Shown piece by piece: positions 51,921 to 64,000 of a stretch of 64,000 nt of DNA (positions within the stretch are counted from its first letter, which is position 1; every line of letters begins with the position of its first letter). The notes below the pieces were generated by a model. The model was not told where the DNA came from, did not search any database, and was given only the letters and a program-made list of their open reading frames with translations. The position numbers were made by a program, and so were the translations under genes. Location of the stretch: the NCBI GenBank assembly GCA_037179385.1, contig CM074193.1:44669082-44733081 (forward strand). Reading direction: 5' to 3'. The stretch comes from Holothuria scabra. Its lineage: Eukaryota; Echinodermata; Holothuroidea; Aspidochirotida; Holothuriidae.

Positions 51921-52086
51921 TAGTTAGTTACTTAGATGGAGTTTTTCGGCCCAGTTTCCAACCTATTGGTTCAAGTCGAGCGGGCTACGGCTTTTTTTCC
52001 AGTTGTGGCTCACTGGCTTGTTTTCCCTGCTCCATCGCTAATGCAGAGCATCACGCACAACGGCAGTTGGTTCCATTTTTACGGTC
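51921..52086 (-). repeat. SINE (main family), minus strand, head missing
   Basis: On the minus strand the body reads TGGAACCAACTGCCGTTGTG, GTGATGCTCTGCATTAGCGA, CAAGCCAGTGAGCCACAACT and GCCCGCTCGACTTGAACCAA. A T-tract at 52087-52107 lies where the tRNA head should be. Confidence 0.85.
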
Positions 52087-52107
52087 GTTTTTTTTTTTTT
52101 TTTTTTA

Positions 52108-53362
52108 GAGCTTTGTAAATGGAGAATGTCTGTAGAATACTACAGAAGATGTAATTGAGGAAGATTTGAATGCATTTACGTGAAAGCACGTTTAAATAAA
52201 AAAACATCCTCTTCAGACACGAATTGTGTATTTTTACATTGCGCGATTTTATAAAATTGCATGAAATTGTCACTTACTTTTTCTTTGGAATACTTAAAAA
52301 AATTTTTGTTAAGAATTCTTGACAGGGAATTCGTGACATAATCAACAGTCCGATGTTTCTCCATGGAGCAGTATTGCGCAATACCATGTCAAAGGTAAAT
52401 GGAAAACGGTCTCTCGTGTGTTTAAGCTGACAGTGGGATGTAAAACCACATTTAAACCAATTGTTACCAATTGCCGTGATCAGAAAGGTCACGCACTCAT
52501 GCGTAGATATAAACTTCGAACTCGTCTATTAACTGCGGGTAGGAGAGATCATGAGAAAATTAATCCCTTTGAAACCAGGCGTCATGACTTGTCTGATATC
52601 GTCTTGACTGTCTGTGACGTGTATAGTTTCTACAACGTATGCGTCAACTATTGATTTTGCAATGTTATTGTAATAAACTGCCAATCAAATGCAAAAAGAT
52701 ACGTTTGACTTTGGCATTCAAACTGTAACCTGGTACAAAGTTGACAGAATGCAATGCGAAATGACACCTAGTAACATTTTATTCATCTTCTAGCAAGTTG
52801 TAAGATTGAAATGCAAAATAATATGTATTCCTACTTAAATCTGAATTGAAACATTAACAAGTTGCTCGAATTTAATGGGAAAGATGTGACTGTAGAACTA
52901 CTAACTTTACATTCAAACAATAACAAATTGAAACCTCACACATGGAATAATTCACGATATCAATGATATTTTATCACCCTGGATACATGGCTGTTTGATT
53001 TCGACCAGTTATTCAATTTGCACTTTTCTGTAAACTCTAAGTACCTTTATCTAAAGAGGAATTGAGGTATTAATTTTGATTCAGTTGTAATAAGAAAGTA
53101 CAATATTTTACCTATTTTGTATGGTATTATATTAGTTAGCAGTTTCAAATTTCGGCAAGAAGTTAAGTAATTTTAAATATTCCACCCACGATTGTTTTTA
53201 AATCACTGTCATAGTAAAAAAATAACAGGTTTACGGTTACCTGGACTAAAGAGCTATCTGTAGAATAGCTTCATTGACGTCACTTTTCAAAACCACCAAA
53301 ATACATGAACCACATAGGAGTGAGTCTAGCAGTGTCTCTCTGCAATAATTACGACTGACTGA
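52108..53362. other. Intergenic; nothing recognised
   Basis: Open frames such as 52418-52654 (+) show no known domain or codon-level support. Confidence 0.4.
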
Positions 53363-53590
53363 ATTGTCAAGTGGTTGCTGCAGCCACTCGCAGTCGGGAG
53401 GTCGGGAGTTTGAGCCCGACTGGGACAGACCGAAGACCTAAAAATGGAACCTACTGCCTTTGTGCGTGATGCTTAGTATAATCAATATATGGGGACAATC
53501 CAGTAGGCCACAAGTGGAAAAAGGACCGTGACAGGCTCGGATTAAACAATGTGGTTAAAAATCTTGGCGGTTAAATTCTATCTAACCAAC
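53363..53590 (+). repeat. SINE (main family), near full length
   Basis: Head with GTCAAGTGGTTGCTGCAGCC and B-box GGGAGTTTGAGCCCGACTGG, then GAAGACCTAAAAATGGAACC, TTGTGCGTGATGCTTAGTAT, CCACAAGTGGAAAAAGGACC and terminal ATCTAACCAAC. Confidence 0.85.
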
Positions 53591-55094
53591 TTAATGAAAT
53601 TGTGACATACTGTAAATAATGCAGTTTTTTATTACCTCCCTGGTTTTTCAATGTGAACCATCATTTAGTACACCCATATAGTTAGAGGAAATAGGATTGA
53701 GTATGTGTAGTTACGAAATTTGTACAAGATTATGTTTGAGTAAATAACACCGATTGTTTTTAAATTTATACCCGGGGTGTGTTAAGAGTGTAGCACTCTT
53801 TCAAAGTGGCTTAAAAATATTAAACCAGATAATGCCAGATAAGTTAAAAACACCTCACGCTTAATAAAGCATAATTAACCAGGTACACTCTTTTCAGCTA
53901 AGAATGAAAAGCTCGTTGGGATATTCGTTTTTTCCGGCTGGGTCACAAGGCTGAGTGTACTATGACGATTTCGTCTGTGTGCGCCTGCCAATTGATAAAT
54001 TATTGCTATATTTACATTGACTGCACTGGTAACAAAGGGTGAAAAATCGAAATGTTGCATTTGAGGCCGACTGGCGCGAAGGCGGAGGTGCAACTTAACC
54101 TTTGACTCGTTCCCTAGATGCTTTGCTTGTGGACATTTCCCAGGCACCCATTGTACCCTTCACAGTTAATTCGTCAATGCCATTTTCTCATTTTCAATCA
54201 TAAATATATTTCACATAATATTCACAAAGAAATACCAAATGTAGTGATCTCGGGCTTAAAGGAAACGATCGTCGAAACGAATTGGTTTATACGTATACCT
54301 TCTATGATACCGATTAAACAACGTCTGCTCGAGACATAAATTACTTATCCAGCATGCCAAGACGAAGTGACGTTTTTCAAAAGTAAAAATAATGTGGGAA
54401 ATTCGAACGATAGTCCCTATTGAATTCATACCAAATCCAGTCACATGAAGTCATGATTATTGCGAATTAGGATTTTGTTGCAAATTCGGTTCTCTGGTCA
54501 CCATTTATTTTGGTTCTTATTTATACCGACTGAAAAAGCACTAAATTCTATATCAGTTAGTACATGAGTTTGTTTATTCGTTGCTGGATAGAATTGGGGG
54601 ACCCTGAGTGGGATACACAAGCCGTGCTCAGCATATTGTCTACGGCGTTCTCTTGTTTACGGCAGTAAGTGTATACAACACTACCAAACTGTCTAGCCAG
54701 CTCGAACGAAAATCGTCTCAGTCCTATTTTGCGGCAGATTAAAATGCAAATTTTTACACCAAACAGAAAATTTAGACACACTCTACTGTACAAAATTACA
54801 CTTAAGACACCCCCCCCCCCCCTTTGTAAGGGATGGATTGAGAAAGGGTTTTCCTCGAAATTAAATGATGTATAATTAAACTGGAATACTTCTTTTAAGT
54901 GCTGCATTGGTTTGCTTATCCCGACGATTTTGAGTATGTGCGCACGTGCATAGCCACCAAAACGAATTACCGAGCTCGCTTGTTACACATCCTCCCTTCG
55001 TGAAATGAAGCTGAGCATTAATAATTAAGTCCCGTTGCTAAAAGTCTTTTTTTTTTAGGGAGACTGTTTGAAACGATCACTTATAGTTATTGTA
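53591..55094. other. Intergenic; nothing firm
   Basis: A C-tract is at 54811-54824. Open frames without known domains. Confidence 0.4.
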
Positions 55095-55250
55095 TAGTGG
55101 CGGCTTCAGAATATCAAAGTTATGGGCAACCTGAGAGCGAAAGAAAATGTTGAGGGGCCAAAATTTGCTCACAGAGTGAAATCGAACGCAAAACCCCCAG
55201 TCCTGTGGGTAGGACCCACAGGCAATGCCCGCGGGATCCCTATAATTTTA
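55095..55250 (+). repeat. CAGTGGCG-type dispersed repeat with GC-rich end
   Basis: TAGTGGCGGCTTCAGAATAT is followed by GTCCTGTGGGTAGGACCCAC and GCCCGCGGGATCCC. It has a similar layout to the 37318 copy, without the long G-tract. Confidence 0.5.
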
Positions 55251-55555
55251 GTAAACCTTTTGGTGACAAAGTCTCAGGAGAGGTATGTTATTTATATTAC
55301 CGGAAACCTACCTGGCAAACTATTTATATTTTGACCTAACTTCTACCTGAACTAACTTTCGGGAGGGTACTGGGGGAAAGGGAAATATCTAAGGGTAGCA
55401 CTTAGCCCCTTATCCCCCCCCCCCTCTTTCTAGCTCCGACACTGTTATTGCAGCGGAGATGAAAGGGAGGAAGAGAGTGCGTTGAAAACCTCCTTTTCAC
55501 TTACTCAGAAGTAAATGCAATGACTTATCGTTTAAAGGCGCAATCCCTCTAGAGA

Positions 55556-55797
55556 ACTCGACCGCGTGTTGGTCTAACGGTAAGAGCATCCGCCTCTCAC
55601 GCTGAAGACCCGGGTTCTACTCCCAGGTTGAGTCATACCAAAAACTCTAAAATGGAACCTTCTGTCGTTGTGCGTGAAGCTCCGCATAAACAATGGAGTA
55701 GGGAAAGCAAATCAATAAGCCACACACTGGCAAAAAAGCCCTGACCGGATCGACTTGAACACGAGTTGTGAGATGAACTCTACCAGCCTTTTAATAC
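55556..55797 (+). repeat. SINE with tRNA-Glu-like head
   Basis: The head has an A box (TGGTCTAACGGTAAGAGC), an anticodon region CGCCTCTCACG (CTC, Glu-like) and a B box (CGGGTTCTACTCCCAGG). The body (TAAAATGGAACCTTCTGTCG, TTGTGCGTGAAGCTCCGCAT, GGATCGACTTGAAC) is that of the main SINE family. It therefore shows which tRNA gave rise to at least part of the family. Confidence 0.88.
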
Positions 55798-56917
55798 TGT
55801 CATATTCGGTTCTTCTCCAAAATGATTTTTTTTTTTTGTTTTTAATTATTACTATTTACTCAAGCCGTTTATTGAAAATTGATGTTTGAACAATACATAT
55901 TCACATGTTTAATGGATTTGACGGTTATTTTATCATGTCGACAACGTAAGTTAGGAATAGACTGCACTTGTCCGAGGCTATTGTTCAGGTGGATATAACT
56001 TAGGGTATGAAAAGACGGAGAGAAGCAATTAAATAGTCTGCGAGAGCGTGTGCTGTCGCAATATTTATGGTGGCAAAATGAACTTTCGCCCCTGTCATGC
56101 TAGTGTTTCTGCTTATCATTATAATTGCTGGTGAGTTTGAAAACAGTGTTTATCCAATCAGAAGTGAAAATTCTCAATTACCAGTACTTTAGAGGTGGTA
56201 TAATCAATGGTGTTTACATTTGGTCTGCAAAAAAGCGCCAATTTAGATGAATCGTAGGTGGCCATTTTATTTTAGTAAATTCGATGGGAAAAATTCACAT
56301 TTAATTGCGTATTTTTAGGTGCTCAATCAATGTTATCATTGACCATTCACAAAAAAGGAAAAGATTCACGAGGATGTATGGAAGATCTGATAAAATAAAG
56401 GTCCCTTCGAGAATATATGCAATGCCAGTTTCTTTGATTATATCTCTTTAATTGAGGTCGGCTGGAGTGGGTCATACTCTTTTCGCTGGGAATTTAGAAT
56501 TTAGTTGGTTACCGCGAGTCCCCCTTTCCCTCAAGATCTGATACACGCTAAGATCATATGGGCAAAGAATCTAGTACATATAAATTTTGTCCAATTGTTT
56601 TTGAGTGTAGTTCTGGGTAGGAAATGATGAGACATGTGGTGGTTTCTTTCATCTCACACAGCGTTCAAGGCTCCAGAAAGCCTTTTTTCTGTCGGAGTTT
56701 GACTATCTCCAAATGTATATATTATACCTAACGCAAACAATGCAGCAGTGACTAGGCTACTATGGAGCAGTTGGTGCAAGGGAGATTCATTGACCCACCC
56801 AAAGGTGGGTTTTTCTTTCAAATATTCGCTGAATAATTATGGAACAAACCTTAATGGGGGACTTATACTAGCTTATAATAATTTATGTTGTTCTAAGTAA
56901 TACCCGACGGTGTGTAG
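55798..56917. other. Intergenic; nothing recognised
   Basis: AT-rich, with a T-tract at 55827-55838. Confidence 0.45.
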
Positions 56918-57070
56918 TTAGTTGGAGTAAGGTGGAGTTAAAATTAGTTTTACGGCTCCATTGTTTATAATGGGTACCAACCACCAATGGCAGCAGGTTT
57001 CATTTTTCAAGTCTGAGATATGACCCGGCGAGGACCTGAATTCCCAACTGCAACCGGGTCTAAAACGAAG
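56918..57070 (-). repeat. SINE fragment (main family), minus strand, internally deleted
   Basis: Minus strand: CCCGGTTGCAGTTGGGAATT, GGGTCATATCTCAGACTTGA and AAATGAAACCTGCTGCCATT. The middle is shortened. Confidence 0.65.
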
Positions 57071-57627
57071 TTCAGAACGAGTAAACCTGACCGGTATGAA
57101 ACAGCTTCTCAATATGTAACTTAATTATCAAACTATTTTGACCGATGGATTGATACGTCAGAGGTTAAACACCAATTTGAAGACCTTCGGGAATTCATAA
57201 TGTTAGATCAATTTCTTAGGATGTAGCAATTTTTGTTAAAGAGAGAAAACCTAAAACACTAGCTCTAGCAACTCGGTTAGCTGACGAATATATCGATGTT
57301 CATATGGAGTTGGGTAATTCTTCTTACATGTTTCCTTAAGGAACCAAACCCAAGGCTGAATTGAAAGAGAAAGATCCTATACCGAAAAAAATCTTCTAGT
57401 GAAAGGCTAGTATGTTATTACTATAGAAAGCCTGGTCACTTTTGGAGGCAATGTAAAGATGCTCCTAAATCCTTTGTCCCAACAATTGCAATGTTGGTAG
57501 ATATGTTAAAACCTGTTACGAAAATGAGGGGCATGTACAACCTTTAAGGACAAAGTCGGATAGTAGTACTACGGTTAATGGTAGTGTTGATGTTGAACCT
57601 TGAACATCACAGTTTGAAGACGGCATT

Positions 57628-57918
57628 GTGGCATCCTTTGTTAAAGTACATGAAAATGTTATAAAAGATGACTTAGAATTTGTGTGTGGTCATAAAGTCG
57701 CAACAGTGAGTGCAGTATGTGAAACTGTAGGGACTAGTATGCCGACAGCCGACGGCTTTATTGGACATGTGAAAACCAAAGTACTCCGTGATACTGGATG
57801 TAATGGTGTTATAATAAAAAGGCACTCATATCCCCGGAAGCTTTCACTTGTAAATACCTTCCTTGTCTACCTGCAGATAAGACAGTACGCTATGTACTTA
57901 CGGCCTCTGTATTTATAG
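57628..57918 (+). pseudogene. Gypsy-type aspartic protease remnant
   Basis: Open frame of 96 codons with the DTG active-site triad in LRDTGCNGVII (DTG at 57790-57798). A frame change near 57860 moves the C-terminal part (about 57880-58010: FVGTVSAACEENPTCDVLIG) to another frame. Part of the element at 57224-59110. Confidence 0.75.
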
Positions 57919-58340
57919 ACTCCCCATATTTTGTTGGTACAGTATCAGCAGCATGTGAAGAAAATCCTACATGTGATGTTTTAATAGGGAACATACAAGG
58001 AGCCAAGTTACCGTGGCAACCAGATCCGAACTGGGAGGCTGTAAAAAAAAGAATAACTTGAATTTTTCTAAAGCTGCCAGTGCAGTTGAAACTCGTAGTA
58101 AAACACGTTCAAACCCCTCAGAGTAAAAGAACCCCATCTGAAATTGTTACAGCAGAAAGTTTAAGGGTAGAACAGCAAAACGACCCCTCACTATCAAAAA
58201 TCCAAGCGAAGGTAGGTGCGTTGCTGGAGCATAAAAATGGTAGATCAACTTATGTATTGCCTGATGGTATATTGTACAGAGAATTTACGAAGGCTGGTAC
58301 AAATACTCATTGCAGTGCATGCATATAACTCTGCTTGTTA

Positions 58341-58700
58341 CTCTCCGAACGTGGACATAGGTACATTTTAGTCGTGATCGATTATGCAACAAGATATCCC
58401 GAAGCAGTACCGATGAAGTCAATTGAATCTGAGAAGGTCGAAGAAGAATTTCTAAAAAAAAAATCGTGAATGGGATTTCCCAGTGAATTGTTAACAGACC
58501 AGGGCCCACAGTTTGTTCCCAATGTTATGAAAGAAACTAGCAGATTGATGTCCATAAAACAGCTACCACAGCTTCACCCTTCGAGCTTTTATTTCGCAGA
58601 ACTATAAGAGGACTCATGCAAATTTTGCGAGAGTTGTGGACAGGTAAAGCTGAAGAAAGGAAAACATGGAACACATACCAGTATGTTATAAGCCTCAGAA
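58341..58700 (+). pseudogene. Gypsy-type integrase core remnant
   Basis: Carries the first catalytic Asp (VVIDYATRYPEA) and the second (LLTDQGPQF), in different frames. The stretch with the third catalytic residue (Glu) is deleted, since the sequence jumps from MSIKQL to the SPFELL region. Confidence 0.8.
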
Positions 58701-59110
58701 GTTGTAATTAGGTGATGAAGTACTCCTTCTATTGCACTGACAAATATAAGCTATTAATGCAGTGGAAAGGACCTTCCCCTGTAAGGAAAAGGGTAAACAG
58801 TGTAGACTGTACCATAGATGTAGGTGGTCACCTGAAAACATTTCATATTAATATGCTAAAGAAGTACAATAGGCCGTATGATCAGAAACGAACTGAGACA
58901 GTGATGATTGCTCAAGCCGTAGAAATTCTTAGATTTGTGGCGGCAGTTTATATTGAGGATGAGAAAGAGGGAGGTTCCCAATGTAACTTTCGGCCTGAGA
59001 AAGAGCTGGTTACCTTACCGACAATAGAAGCAAAAGAAAATGTTTCTAATGTAGATATTAATGTTAATTTCGATGAAAGGAAAGAGAAAGCAATTACACC
59101 AGTTAGTTGA

Positions 59111-60892
59111 TTGCAACTGCAAATGAATTTGTATAAGAATGATCACTTATGGTTAGGGAACATGAAGCTTAGGGTGTGCTGCATGTTGAAACAGAAACTT
59201 GGATTGCAGTGTTAGTTTTACTTGTTCATACGACTGACGAGGTGTTGGAGCTAAGTATTTTCAAAAAGAAAATCTCGTAGTGCCAGATTTGGTTTCGTTT
59301 TTAAAGTGGTATTGCAGAGAAGGTTACCCCGTAAAGAAAAAGTTTATAACTGTTTCGTTAAAAGTGAGCAAGGGTGTCGCCAGAAATAGTATAATAGTTT
59401 TGGAGGAGTTCCGAGCGATCCACCCAGGAAGGCCAGTCTGCATCGTGGGTGCTTTGGAGCAATCGTTTGATGGTAAGGTTTTTCTTGTTTTGTTTTGTAA
59501 TGTAATGCTGGGGTTTTATTTTCTTGTAATTGGTCTGTTAAAGAATATGCGGAAGTGGTTATTACTTCTGAGTCAGTAGGTTTGAAAGTTTAGCAGATAT
59601 AACCAACATTGGGCTTAATTGAGCGTTGGACAGCCTGCTGGAAGTGTAAGTCATTGATCACTACTATGAAGCGGGTTCTTGGAAAAGTGTTTTTGTATTA
59701 CCTGCATGCTTCTTGATCTTTAGAAATGATGTTGGGAAATTATTTTGAGGCAGCAAACCTGATGAGTACAGAGACCTTATGGGTATGTGGACCTCATTCG
59801 TTGGAAGAGCGGATGGTTGTTTTGATAATGTTAGAAGGGACGGAAAATCGTTAAATAATTCGGGTTGGAAATTATGCTGTTTGGGTGTTATTTTCAATTC
59901 CAGGCTCTTAATTGGGGTTCCAGACCTTTACCGTACAAACCAGGTGGATGTGGTCCGTATCTTTAACTAACCGACCAGCACGTCAGTAGCTCTTCATCGC
60001 TGTACGTCCGGTTCTATTGTTATACCATCAGGATTCTATTGGGCGTGTCTCATATTATGCTTTTGACTGGAAGTTTTAATGTTGGATGGCTGACAAAGTC
60101 AAAGTAGGATTTGTACATTTTGTATTTACTACGCACAAAATAAGGAGTATTGGTCATGTGGCTCAAACCAATTTGCTGAACAGTGCAATGACCTTTTCGG
60201 ATACAAAGTAACTATATGTGGGTTGCGATGTCCTGAAGGGTGGACAGTAGTTTTTAGCTTTTCGTATGAATTTTGGTTAAACGTTTATTTTGTGGTAAGT
60301 ATTGTTTGTTTTGTATCTGGCCAGAATATTTTGATAGAAGACTATTGCATTACCTTGGTAGAAAAAAAAAGAGGAAAAGGAGAGAAACGTCTTGTTGTAT
60401 ATCTGTTATATTATGTATTCTAGTACTTCACAGAAGTTAGACGGATCCAAGTGCCCCAGTTCATATATTGGTGATATTTAGTCTGGTGCTCTAACCACTT
60501 GACCATGCATTCGTTTCCAATGATGTGTAAGCCAACACCAGTTTGGGGATATACTTTGAGTTCCGACTATTTATTCATTGGTTCAAATAAAAATATTGTA
60601 GTCTATTCCAATTATTTTTAAAGGGTTATCCAATACAATTCCTGCAGTTTGATGAACATTGAACAAACGTTCAGCCAACTTTATGTCATAAGAAGCAAGA
60701 GCAGTTAACTAATCGGTTCTTCTCACGGCAAAGGGGAAGACGACGACATGAGAAGTTATAAAATCAGAGTCGTCTGCAGTAAAAAAAATCAAAGAAGACG
60801 AAACTTTTGATTGTTATAACCAGGAGAAAGTTTTTACTTCCAGGAAAAATACTTAATCGCCAAATGTTGAGAAGAAGAAGAGCGAGTTGTCA
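59111..60892. other. Intergenic; open frames without assignment
   Basis: A 99-codon open frame at 59280-59579 has a hydrophobic C-terminal part but no recognised domain. A tRNA-like minus-strand fragment is at about 60475-60515 (GGTCAAGTGGTTAGAGC on the minus strand), probably a SINE head. Confidence 0.35.
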
Positions 60893-60955
60893 CTCTTCCT
60901 GGAGTGAATTTCGTAAACGGGGGAAAATTAACACTTTAATGGAGTAAATGAAGGG
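60893..60955. repeat. CACTC/GAGTG repeat fragment
   Basis: TCACTCTTCCTGGAGTGAAT and ACTTTAATGGAGTAAATG resemble the repeat at 14155-14476. Confidence 0.5.
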
Positions 60956-61311
60956 TTTCCATTCTAGTAGATAGTAACTTAGTTCTTTATTTTGATTTTA
61001 GAATAAAGCCACTAATATTTTGCTGAAACCCATTTAATCCCTGACTCCTAATGTTATGATCAGACAGTGGCGTTAGAAGTCTGTTAAATATACACCTGGT
61101 GAACCAGAAATTTTGACGGGGACCCTGGATTTGTATTATGTTATCAGATGGAGCTGGGAGGCAACCAAGCATAAGCAATAGTTTGAAACCATTTGTTCTG
61201 CTAGCTGAAGCAAACAAACTTTCCAGTGCCCTGATTTGAGAAAGCAGGTGATTGTAATTAGGGTCCATTTAAGATTAATCCTGGTTTCCAAACTTCAAAG
61301 GACTTCTTCAT

Positions 61312-61319
61312 CTACATAT

Positions 61320-61367
<48 letters not shown>

Positions 61368-61386
61368 GTATATATTTATATATAAA
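61312..61386. repeat. (TA)n microsatellite, interrupted
   Basis: TA repeat with TAAATA, TGTATA and TTTATA interruptions. Confidence 0.95.
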
Positions 61387-61645
61387 TTCACCTCCTGAGT
61401 CGCCCCCAAATTTTTGGAACAGCACTTGCTTTCGTTTGACGCAAGCCCAACCAGAGATCAAAGTTGATGCTATCCAGCTGAACACAATTGTTTATTCGCC
61501 AGCGGATCTCCGAAGAGAAAGGAAACCCGTGAAAGCAGATATTAAGACAACTGCGTGGAATATAAATCTAATCTAAAATATAAATCAAATTGGTAAAGCT
61601 AGAAAATCTGGCTGAGGTGAAAAAACGATGTTGACTCTACCGGGA

Positions 61646-63286
<1,641 letters not shown>

Positions 63287-63375
63287 AGCGTGTTTGGTCT
63301 ATCGGTAAGAGCATCCGCCTCTCACTCGGTGAGCTGCAAGCGAGTACTGCCTAAGAGTGATAGGAATCCATCAAA
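63287..63375 (+). repeat. tRNA-Glu-like SINE head fragment
   Basis: TGTTTGGTCTATCGGTAAGA and GCATCCGCCTCTCACTCGG match the head at 55560, including the A box. The B-box part is degenerate (GCAAGCGAGTACTGCC). Confidence 0.7.
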
Positions 63376-63613
63376 GTCCTTTGCATCGAAAGAAAGTCTA
63401 ATGCTTCAGAAGTTAACGATTTAATGTAATGTTAATATCAAATCCCATAGAAATCAAATTTATTGTGATTATAAATTCCCTCAGCTTTGGAAAATAAATA
63501 TTTTTGTGATACTGAAGTAGCCAAACTTGTTATGGGAAAACAGAAATAATACATACCATTAAGAACAGAATTTGATTGACCAACACGTCTTGCTTTTTGA
63601 TTATAGATACATT

Positions 63614-63668
63614 ATGCAGCTGCAGACAGTCTTCTGCCTTTTATTTGCTTGTGGAAGATTGCAAAGAG
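63614..63668 (+). CDS. Possible signal-peptide exon (weak)
   Basis: An ATG followed by a short hydrophobic stretch (MQLQTVFCLLFACGRLQR) ends at AGAG|GTATAT, a weak donor. No downstream exon is in the window. It may be chance. Confidence 0.2.
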
Positions 63669-63935
63669 GTATATATATATCTATATTTTTTTTTTTCAAT
63701 GGAACCATGTGTAGATTTAATCTTATATACACGTATAAAAATTTCTTTCATGACGCATTATGGTCTTGTATACCGATACTGAAGCAGTCAACCGAGATTT
63801 TGTCAAAATGCGGACACGTTTTAGACAGTAGGTTAAAGAAAATGTTCATCTGTCTTATTTTATCACATATGTAGCATACATATAGCAGTAGTACAATGTA
63901 ATTCTCCTTTGGAAATTACCAAACCTTAGATTCAA

Positions 63936-64000
63936 CAGCGCGTGTTTGGTCTTACAGTAAGAGCATCCGCCTCACGCGGAAGGCTCGAGTTCTATTCCCA
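63936..64000 (+). repeat. tRNA-Glu-like SINE head, cut by window end
   Basis: TGTTTGGTCTTACAGTAAGA, GCATCCGCCTCACGCGG and the B-box GAGTTCTATTCCCA. It continues beyond the window. Confidence 0.75.

Larger units (their letters stand above)
57224..59110 (+). mobile_element. Decayed gypsy-type retrotransposon, Gmr1-like order (gag end - protease - integrase)
   Basis: In order on the plus strand: Gag end at 57224-57310 (KPKTLALATRLADEY); zinc knuckle at 57412-57453 with its second Cys replaced by Tyr; protease at 57628-58010 (core LRDTGCNGVII near 57785); spacer and zinc-binding region at 58080-58325; integrase core at 58341-58560 in two frames (GHRYILVVIDYATRYPEA, then LLTDQGPQFVPN after a frameshift at an A-run near 58455); post-integrase SPFELL and RELWTG near 58577-58650; and a C-terminal module at 58712-58900 (QWKGPSPV, HLKTFHINMLKKY) with the acidic linker ending at 59110. 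No reverse transcriptase or RNase H was found between protease and integrase or afterwards, and no LTRs. Multiple stops, frameshifts and loss of the region holding the catalytic Glu make it inactive. Confidence 0.85.

Noticed and set aside
52418..52654. Open frame of 78 codons
   Set aside because: Basic composition but no recognisable family and no neighbouring exons.
55560..55630. Functional tRNA-Glu gene
   Set aside because: A and B boxes are present but the arms do not pair properly and the SINE body follows directly.
59280..59579. Host gene or membrane protein of 99 residues
   Set aside because: No known domain, no splice or promoter context, next to a decayed retrotransposon. The hydrophobic end can arise by chance in AT-rich DNA.

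Overview
The window looks like animal (metazoan) nuclear DNA. It is AT-rich, with small exons, canonical GT-AG introns, long (TA)n microsatellites, tRNA-derived SINEs, MITEs, Penelope-like retroelement debris and a gypsy-type remnant. Two multi-exon genes of families that are greatly expanded in echinoderms and other marine invertebrate deuterostomes can be read: a secreted fibrinogen-related (FReD) protein and a receptor with four scavenger-receptor cysteine-rich (SRCR) domains. The gypsy-type remnant has protease followed by integrase, the unusual order of Gmr1-like elements, which are known from deuterostomes. An echinoderm, possibly a sea cucumber, is my best guess for the host; the clade is inference.

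Layout. 1-9636, minus strand: FReD gene, six exons found, with the 3' end running off the window start. The order is signal peptide, Ser/Thr-rich linker, TIL-type cysteine-rich domain, VWC/EGF-like module, fibrinogen C-terminal domain. 9637-18588: intergenic space between two divergently transcribed genes, with a nearly perfect 383-bp tandem duplication, several MITEs and dispersed repeats. 18589-46346, plus strand: complete six-exon SRCR receptor gene (TATA box, signal peptide, four SRCR domains each in one phase 1-1 exon, one transmembrane helix, cytoplasmic tail with a PPPY motif). The exons total 1722 nt, a continuous 573-residue reading frame. Its 9-kb first intron is a nest of six Penelope-like GIY-YIG fragments, MITEs and a tRNA-Thr-derived palindrome, nearly all bordered by (TA)n. 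Later introns carry a ~53-bp minisatellite, a TIR element of about 370 bp and a 22-bp array built of AGGTCA half-sites. 46347-64000: no convincing host gene; it has SINEs, a 918-bp foldback element with 173-bp arms, a decayed gypsy element (57224-59110) and more (TA)n.

Functionally the two genes suggest a pattern-recognition neighbourhood: a secreted fibrinogen-domain lectin-like protein and a cell-surface SRCR receptor, transcribed away from each other. A functional link is inference only. The most unusual observations are the five-cysteine insertion inside the fibrinogen domain, the (TA)n-embedded transposon nest with hammerhead-like motifs, the AGGTCA array inside the receptor gene, and the foldback element.
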